NCBI GenBank assembly: GCA_030549775.1
Contig: CM060175.1
Coordinates: forward strand, 39,545,915 to 39,609,914
Origin: Tamarix chinensis
Lineage: Eukaryota > Streptophyta > Magnoliopsida > Caryophyllales > Tamaricaceae
Direction: 5' to 3'
Length of the DNA stretch: 64,000 bases
Part shown: positions 59,100 through 64,000 of the stretch, piece by piece
Numbering within the stretch: the first letter of the stretch is position 1
How the letters are laid out: each line of letters begins with the position of its first letter
Made by a program: the position numbers and the translations under genes
Notes under the pieces: model-generated
The model's database searches: none
Told to the model about the DNA's origin: nothing
What the model saw: the letters and a program-made list of their open reading frames with translations, nothing else

Positions 59100-60475
59100 T
59101 TCCTCAAATTTACATCGTCATAATAAGGGCTAATATCTCCAAAATTGATTGTCTTTGATACCCCACCATATCAATCTAGCAAATCAAGCTCATAAGCACT
59201 CTCTTCAAAATTTTGAAGTACTTTGAAAAGACCATCCACCCTTTGTATGAGCTTATGTTTCCTTAGATTAGGAAATCTCTCCGTCCTTAAGTGCAATCAT
59301 ACTAAATCTCCCAGTTGAAAAACATATTGATGCCTATGCTTGTTGGCTCTTGTTTGTACACTTCATTTAGCTTCTCAATACTGTGATTTATTTGTTGATG
59401 AAGCTTTTGAAATAAATCCATTCTCTTATACATCATAAATATTTACTTCACCCTTCATTAATGGCACCATATCAATCGACATATATGGATTAATATCATA
59501 TACTATCTCAAACAGACTAGAGCTTGTTGTAGTAGAAGAACTTCGATTATAAGAAAAATCCATATATGCTAACTTGACATCCCAATATTTAGCACTCTTA
59601 CTCATCAATCCCCTTAGCAAAGTACCCAAAGTTCTATTAGTAACTTCAGTTTGTCCTTCCATTTAAGTATGATGTGACATGCTAAATAGTAGCTTCATTC
59701 CTAGCATGTACCATAAAGTCTTCTAAAAATAGCTTAGGAAATTCACACTTGGAATTCCATGCAACCTCACGACCTCCTTGAAGTATAAATCCGCAACATG
59801 GGTAGCATCATCGGTCTTTTGATATGGAATAAAATGAGCCATTTTGGAAAATTGATCCACTATAACCATAATAGAATCCTTGCCTCATTTTTTCCTAGGA
59901 AATCCCAAAATAAAATATATACTAAAACCTTCCCATGGCTAACTAGGCACAAGTAAAGGTACATATAACCCTTTGTGAAAGAAACTCTGGCTCCTTTGAC
60001 ACGTAGCACACTTAGAAACCATGGCTTGTGCTTTCTTTTTCATTCTTGGCTAATAGAAATATTCTTGCAACGACTATAAACTCTTATGAACTCCAAAGTG
60101 TCCTATAATTCCTCCTTCATGCACCTTGAACTAAAGTCTTTGGCACACATAATTTGTTGTGCTTGAATAAGAACCCATCTTAAATAACATAAGTTCCAAA
60201 ACTTTCATGTTTCTCGTACTCTTCAAAGATCATAGAAAAATCATTATCCATGGCATATTGACTCTTAAACATCTCGAACCCCAAAAGCTTTGCATCCACT
60301 ATAGTAAGTACCATGGTCCTCCTTGATAATGTATCCGATATAGCATTTTCTTTGCTATCAACATGACTTGTAGAGAACACAAATCACTGCAAGAAGCCTA
60401 TCCACTTAGTATGTCTTGGACTCACCTTCTTTTGACCATGCAAATACTTCAAACTTTTATGACCTAGATGAAGTA
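59100..60475 (-). pseudogene. Gypsy-3 RNase H end and integrase
   Basis: In order on minus: SLKYLHGQKKVSPRHTKWIG and TSHVDSKENAISDTLSRR (RNase H C terminus), a linker with DAKLLGFEMFKSQYAMDNDF, GFLFKHNKLCVPKT (zinc-finger lead-in), core segments in broken frames, GQTEVTNRTLGTLLRGLMSK with the catalytic Glu (about 59656-59600), SLFEIVYDINPYM, and a C-terminal NFGDISPYYDD motif (about 59155-59120) typical before the LTR of chromoviruses. Stops throughout. Confidence 0.8.
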
Positions 60476-60541
60476 AAAAAGGTTTAGGCCTATATGGAAT
60501 TAATAATTTAATTAATTTTTTTAAGATGATATGATAAAAGA

Positions 60542-60590
<49 letters not shown>

Positions 60591-60780
60591 GATACTAGAA
60601 AATAATATGAAAGATAAGATAAAGGCTAAATTACGCTAAGTAATAATGATGATAAACCTGCCCTATGAATGTCACAAAGATAAGAATGTTCATAAAAGAG
60701 ACTAAACTAGGTAAAAAGTATCCTAAAATTTTTTTGTTAAATTTTTTTTAAAAAAAAATAAGGACCTAAGCAAATATACT
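60476..60780. repeat. (AAT)n microsatellite and AT-rich junction
   Basis: An AAT run of about 50 bp (60542-60590) and A/T-rich sequence separate the start of Gypsy-3 from the broken end of Gypsy-2. Confidence 0.85.
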
Positions 60781-62273
60781 CAATAAACCTATCCTACTAA
60801 GAGCATCAGCTACCCGATTCTCGGTTCTTGAACGATGTTTTAGGATGAAAGTATATTCACCTAAGAATTAAAGCCATTTAGCATACTTCTTTGGCAATTC
60901 TCGCTTTGAATGCAAATACTCTAGTGCTAGATGGTCAGAATAGACTACAAAGTCTTGGGGTAAAAGGTAATACCGCCAATGATGGAGGGACCTAACCACA
61001 CCATATAACTTCGTAAGATGGATGGTGTACTTTTATTTAGACGCTTTGAGTTTCTCATTAAAAAATGCTATGGGATGTCCTTCCTAACCTAACACTCCTC
61101 CTATGCCTGTCTCACAAGCATCACAATGAACCTCGAAGACCTTATTAAAATCGGCATGCCTAAGGACAAGGGCCTTAGTCATACACTCCTTAATTTCTTA
61201 AAAGGCTCTAGAAGCTTTAGGAGTCCACTAAAATGATCCCTTCTTTAAACAATCAGTGATGGGGACCATAATAGAGCTAAAATTACAGACGAACCGACGA
61301 TAGAAGGAAACTAGACCATGGAAGCTACGCACTTCCATAATAGATTTTGGTTCAGACCATTCCTTAATAACTCTGACTTTCTCAAGGTTAGTAGAGATTC
61401 CCTGAGAAGAAACAATAAAGCCTAGAAAGAGAACCTGAGACTAAAGGAAGGAACATTTCTTGAGATTAGCATAAAGCTTGGCTTCTTATAAAGTAGTGAA
61501 GACTTGTCTAAGGTGGTCCAGGTGATCCCCTTTAGACTTGTTATAGATCAGGATGTCATCGAAATAGACAACGAGGAATATTCCCATAAATGGCTGTAGG
61601 ATATGGGTCATAAACCTCATGAATGTGCTAGGGGCATTTGATAACCCAAAAGGCATAAATAACCACTCAAAGAGTCCATCATGTGTCTTAAAGGCTGTTT
61701 TCCATTCATCCCCCGGCCGAATACGAATTTGGCAGTACCCGCTACGTAAGTCATCTTAGATTAGTAACTAGAGCCAGCTAGAGTGTCTAACATATCCTCT
61801 AGTCTAGGGATAGGAAATCTATACTTAACTGTGATCTTATTAATGGCTCTACTATCTACACACATTCTCCAAGATCCTTCCTTCTTGGGAGTGAGTAAGG
61901 TGGGTACTGCACAAGGACTCATACTATATTTCACAAATCCCTTACGAAGGAGCTCCTCAACTTGCCTATTTAATTCAGCCCGCTCATTAGGGTTCATCCT
62001 ATAATGGGGAAGATTAGGTAAGTGAGACCTAAGAATAAGATCAATGGCATGTTGAATGTCTCTCATGGGTGGTAACTCCTTAGGTAACGCTTCAGGAATT
62101 ACATCAGAGAAGTCACCCAATAACTTTTGAACCTTAGTGGGAATGGGTGAAGTGGAGTTTGGGGAGACCTCTTGAGCGACTATTGCTAACATGAAATTGG
62201 TTTTCCTGCTCTCCTGATGAAAGACACAAGGTGTGATGATTTGAACCCTATTCATAGGAGCTTCCTTAGGCAT
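60760..62273 (-). pseudogene. Gypsy-2 reverse transcriptase and RNase H
   Basis: The frame 62273-61761 (170 codons) contains [60 protein letters not shown] and [20 protein letters not shown], ending at [13 protein letters not shown], the RT fingers region in excellent condition. After stops the palm continues ([12 protein letters not shown]... and a degraded YVDD region near 61560). RNase H then reads CDACETGIGGVLG (about 61120), PIAFFNEKLKASK, FVVYSDHLALEYLHSKRELP (about 60965-60905) and RVADALSR at about 60790. Confidence 0.85.
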
Positions 62274-62279
62274 AGAAAT

Positions 62280-63000
62280 GGGTTTAAGGGGTGAGGGATC
62301 AGATGGCTTTGCAGTATTAAGAATGATACACTTTCCTTTAAAGAATAAATAGTGAGTATTTGTTCAGCAATCAATCTTAACTGAATGATCATAAATCCAA
62401 GGTCTACCTAAGAGAACGTGGGCTACATCCATGGGAAGTACGTCAAAATAAAGATCTTCTTTATAATGTGGGCCTAAGTGGAGGGGAAATAGGCATCTTT
62501 GGTCAATGGGGAGAGTGGTCTTATTGACCCAAGATACCATAAAAGGATTAGGATGAGGCTTAGGCTTAAGGTTTAGTCTTTTTATAGCGGCTCAAGATAC
62601 GACATTAAGGGTATTACCGCCATCTATGACCAACTTGGAAAATTTCCCATTACACCTAAAGAAAGTGCAGAAAATGGAAGTTCGTTTCCACTCATCGAGA
62701 TGGTTGCCTTGCGATAGAACACATATAACCACATTAGAATTCTTTTCTAGTTGAGGGTTGATAGTCCAAACAAGGCTACAATGTGGGGTTTCCTCCTCTT
62801 CTAGTTCCTCATCATCACCTGAATATTCACAGGGGTCAACTATAAGATCCTCAATAGGTGGCTCATCACCCTCATGCTCTAGGATCATAGTATAGTGGGG
62901 ACAACGAGATGAAATATGCCCTCGCTCATGGCACTTATGACATTGGATAGAGTTAGCAGTCAACTGAACAGTGTTAGATCTATTACTAGGAGTAGAGTTA
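62280..63000 (-). pseudogene. Gypsy-2 zinc knuckle and protease
   Basis: CHKCHERGHISSRCPH (about 62942-62895) is an intact CCHC zinc knuckle. A Glu/Asp-rich linker follows (EYSGDDEELEEEE). Then LVIDGGNTLNVVS (about 62630-62592) is the retropepsin active site, with the Asp in DGG where related proteins have DGGSCTNV; it is intact here. The remainder of protease and linker (to about 62280) is in broken frames. Confidence 0.85.
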
Positions 63001-63059
63001 TAAGTGTTGGATTGGGAAGCACTCTTAGAGTTATACTTGGAGGATGTAGGCGTGAAGGA

Positions 63060-63960
63060 CTTAGTATGAAGTGATTCATTGGAATAAGGAGATGAATATC
63101 AAGTGGACAAGCTTTTGAAGTGTCTTTCAAACTCAAGAGCCAACTTAAAAGCATCTTCGACACATGTAGGGCCATGGAACTTAACATCTTCCCTGATGGA
63201 CTCCCTAAAGCCATTATTGTATCTAAAGAGGGTAATATTGGTAGGTTCAGGGTAGTCACACTTTACTGAATAATCCTCAAACTTCTGGGTATACTCAGAG
63301 ACACTAGAGGAAGATTGTTTAAGGTTGTACATTTGCTTTAGGAGCTGATTTCTATGAAAAGTAGGAAGACATTTTTCTTTCACCTTTTCTTTTATAATGG
63401 CCCATTGACGAATAGGTGGTTCTCCTAAACGGTTCATCTGGGTCTGGACCATTTTCTAGTACCGCTTTGCGGCCCTAGAGAGTTTCATCTTAGTAAAACG
63501 GACTTGCTCTATATCACTCATATTATAAAATATAAAGTAATCCTCCATTTCTTCTAACCAATCAGTAAAAAAGTTTGGGTCAAGAGTCTCGTCATAGGAG
63601 TTTACATCAACTTTGACTTTTTGAGTAATGTCGTCCTCATATCTATTATAAGGTTGTCCATCATGATGGTTGGAATTTCTACGATCCTATGGCGAAGAGG
63701 TGCCATGTCATCCTTCGATGTTTCATCATCTGAATAATTGAGATTAGGCGGGTTTACGGGGCCTTGAGACCTAGGGTTTCTATGGTGTGGAGGGATGTAA
63801 CCAGGAGTTTTTTTGTAGGACCCGAGAACACTACAGTTTGAGTCAACTAACTTGGAATGAGGTAAGATGGGTTATCTAACTGATTGAGGGTCGGGCTCAT
63901 CAATGGGGTATTTTTCTATCATCCTTTCCATATTTTTAGCTAGCTTAAAAGCCAATTGTT
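63060..63960 (-). pseudogene. Gypsy-2 gag
   Basis: A frame with few breaks reads DPNFFTDWLEEMEDYFIFYN (about 63585-63526), MKLSRAAKRY, then the 117-codon stretch 63452-63099: IRQWAIIKEKVKEKCLPTFH, QMYNLKQSSSSVSEYTQKFE, NGFRESIREDV and AFKLALEFERH. This is the full Retrotrans_gag pattern (W..L...F.P..., L.QG..SV.EY...F, F..GL...I). The N-terminal part (about 63960-63600) is Pro/Asp-rich. It would form the particle shell. Confidence 0.85.
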
Positions 63961-64000
63961 CTAGTTGGTCCATTCAGGAAGGGTCAAATCGATCATCATA

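Larger units (their letters stand above)
58053..60475 (-). mobile_element. Gypsy-3: 3' part of a Ty3/Gypsy element
   Basis: From 60475 down it carries the RNase H end, integrase and C-terminal domain, a purine tract and a 3' LTR ending at 58053 inside the Copia-3 RT. It starts abruptly in RNase H next to an (AAT)n tract. Related to Gypsy-1 by the integrase end (GQTEVTNRTLGTLLRGLMSK versus the Gypsy-1 equivalent). Confidence 0.75.
60760..64000 (-). mobile_element. Gypsy-2: 5' part of a Ty3/Gypsy chromovirus-like element
   Basis: Gag, zinc knuckle, protease, RT and RNase H lie in order on the minus strand from beyond 64000 down to about 60760, where RNase H ends at VADALSR and sequence turns into AT-rich junction. 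Integrase and 3' LTR are missing. The 5' LTR, if present, is right of the window. It is better preserved than Gypsy-1, with a 170-codon uninterrupted RT frame, so it is probably younger. Confidence 0.85.

Noticed and set aside
1..64000. Host protein-coding genes, tRNA or rRNA genes
   Set aside because: No frame with a non-transposon domain and no cloverleaf or rRNA sequence recognised by eye. A tRNAscan or HMM search could still reveal small RNAs that I cannot see.

Overview
The window looks like repeat-packed heterochromatin from a flowering plant. I find no host protein-coding gene, tRNA, rRNA or CRISPR array. Almost every recognisable coding stretch is decayed LTR-retrotransposon or LINE sequence full of stops and frameshifts. 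Plant origin is inferred from the mix of Ty1/Copia, Ty3/Gypsy, L1-type LINE, CACTA and hAT elements, nested insertions and very long solo LTRs. The species cannot be named.

Layout. 1-1736: 3' part of a giant LTR (family G), cut by the window edge. 1737-5574: minus-strand Copia with a gag remnant and a probable 5' LTR. About 6061-35580: one old plus-strand Copia (Copia-2) split into four pieces by three insertions. These are a Gypsy lacking its RT core (6135-11796), a non-autonomous CACTA (11925-16987, TSD AGA) and a non-autonomous Gypsy-type element (18456-33617, TSD CTAGT). The last one hosts three solo LTRs: 18963-20775 (TSD CACAT), 22909-28274 (TSD CCAGC, family G) and 28756-33323 (TSD GTTCC, family G). 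Joining the Copia-2 pieces restores reading frames across the breaks, which independently supports these boundaries.

36161-46531: minus-strand Copia-1 with both LTRs. Its integrase gene is split by another family G solo LTR (38690-43963), which itself carries an intact-ended 538-bp hAT MITE (42494-43031, TSD GCTATAAT). 46532-48600: unassigned repeat ending in a Gypsy gag scrap. 48600-52250: minus-strand L1-type LINE with ORF1, endonuclease and RT remnants. 53112-54824: a 140-bp direct duplication around a 1.4-kb insert. 55480-56110: short tandem repeats. 56830-64000: minus-strand fragments of Copia-3, Gypsy-3 and Gypsy-2, the last running off the window.

No genes work together as a pathway. 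The biology here is element biology: nested insertion order, solo-LTR formation, loss of coding capacity, and non-autonomous elements sharing LTR sequence with relatives. The most unusual structures are the left end of the 18456-33617 element, where an inverted LTR end replaces most of the 5' LTR, and family G, whose members keep a 54-bp CCGGTGGACCGG-containing array but carry different minisatellites at one position. I found no convincing new gene system.
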